NCBI GenBank assembly: GCA_024691265.1
Contig: JAILNT010000377.1
Span: 1-6,187 of the forward strand
Direction: 5' to 3'
Length of the DNA: 6,187 nucleotides
DNA from: Treponema sp.
GTDB taxonomy: Bacteria > Spirochaetota > Spirochaetia > Treponematales > Treponemataceae
The position numbers were made by a program, and so were the translations under genes. Shown piece after piece: positions 5,782-6,187 of the stretch. The stretch's first letter is position 1, and every line of letters starts with the position of its first letter. The notes under the pieces were generated by a model. The model did no database searches and had not been told where the DNA came from. It worked only from the letters and a program-made list of their open reading frames with translations.

Positions 5782-6187
5782 ATGATAAGTTCAGTATATC
5801 TTTTGATTTGTATTGTTTGGCTTATTCCCCTAGTTTTAGATATTATATTGCTGATAAATAAAAATCGTTCTTTAGCCTGGTTATTTCTTCTTGTATTTCC
5901 TGGTATAAATTTCTGGGGGTTATTAATTTTATTTTTGGTTAAACCTCTTAAAACCTGTAATAATTGTAAAAGAAAGATTCAAAAAGACGCAAGAGTTTGT
6001 CCTTATTGTGCGACAGCCTTTGGAGATGTGTTAAAAACTCAGAAAGATATAAAGCTTGAAAAACGTAAACAGTTTAAGAAAATAATTTTTTCAATAGTTG
6101 GAGTTTTATGTATTTGTTCAGTTTTTATTTTTGCTATCATTAGTAGCTGCTCTAATATTTTTACAGATTCAATACCTTATAAGCAGT
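5782..6187 (+). CDS. Membrane protein with zinc-ribbon motif (3' end outside window)
   Basis: The frame opens with ATG and stays open for 135 codons to the window edge. A purine-rich AGAGAGAG about nine bases upstream can serve as a ribosome site. Residues of about 4-26 and 31-53 are hydrophobic membrane segments with the short loop NKNRS between them. Residues 59-76 form CNNC...CPYC, a four-cysteine zinc ribbon with the familiar VCPYC half. A lysine-rich stretch (84-100) leads to a third membrane segment at about 101-122, followed by SSCSNIF and a polar region that continues out of view. By the positive-inside rule the ribbon and the basic stretch should be cytoplasmic. Such small zinc-ribbon membrane proteins are common and mostly uncharacterised, so I assign no function. 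It lies just after the tRNA terminator and no clear separate promoter is seen; a TATTAT at 5773-5778 has a poor -35 and would start inside the gene. Confidence 0.82.
   Translation, partial: MISSVYLLICIVWLIPLVLDIILLINKNRSLAWLFLLVFPGINFWGLLILFLVKPLKTCNNCKRKIQKDARVCPYCATAFGDVLKTQKDIKLEKRKQFKKIIFSIVGVLCICSVFIFAIISSCSNIFTDSIPYKQ

Overview
The window is an AT-rich piece of bacterial chromosome. It holds four protein genes that can be placed with confidence or fair support (adhE, an ArsC/Spx-like gene, ettA and a truncated zinc-ribbon membrane-protein gene), one likely small gene of 55 codons that was found by eye, and one tRNA gene. The protein styles (an 869-residue fused AdhE, an ABC-F protein of the EttA type and an ArsC-like thioredoxin-fold protein beginning 'IQIFGN') and the base composition recall host-associated Treponema-type spirochaetes. 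That assignment is an impression from remembered protein families, not the result of a search. I see no transposase, phage gene cluster, CRISPR array or plasmid gene.

Left half, all read on the minus strand. Positions 19-2628 encode the bifunctional acetaldehyde-CoA/alcohol dehydrogenase AdhE, with all catalytic and iron-binding residues visible. It has its own upstream control region: Shine-Dalgarno, extended -10 and an AT-rich UP-like tract. Upstream lies an ArsC/Spx-like gene (2854-3225) whose product has no cysteine at all; the family's redox cysteine is a serine. Between this gene and a 55-codon gene of unknown function (3395-3562) is a 74-bp element. It has perfect 15-bp inverted ends, a second internal stem, and a 12-bp perfect palindrome, TTGACCGGTCAA, in the strand asymmetry between them. 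On the minus strand it is followed by a T8 run, so it could serve as a terminator, an operator or a small mobile-type repeat.

The divergent gap 3563-3839 has no gene. It carries four degenerate copies of a ~21-bp unit whose T-tracts recur about every two helical turns, followed by promoter-like hexamers set so close to the ettA start codon that the message would have almost no leader.

Right half, read on the plus strand. ettA (3840-5579) encodes the ABC-F translation factor that gates ribosomes according to cell energy. No terminator follows it. Ten bases after its stop comes a strong promoter for tRNA-Ala(GGC) (5632-5705), and a textbook intrinsic terminator (5711-5747) ends that unit. A membrane protein gene with a CxxC...CxxC zinc ribbon starts at 5782 and runs off the window.

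Functionally the window combines fermentation (AdhE regenerates NAD+ by making ethanol) with translation (EttA and a tRNA). The genes look like independent neighbours and not one pathway. The least explained items are the 74-bp structured repeat, the cysteine-free ArsC-like protein and the 55-residue protein.
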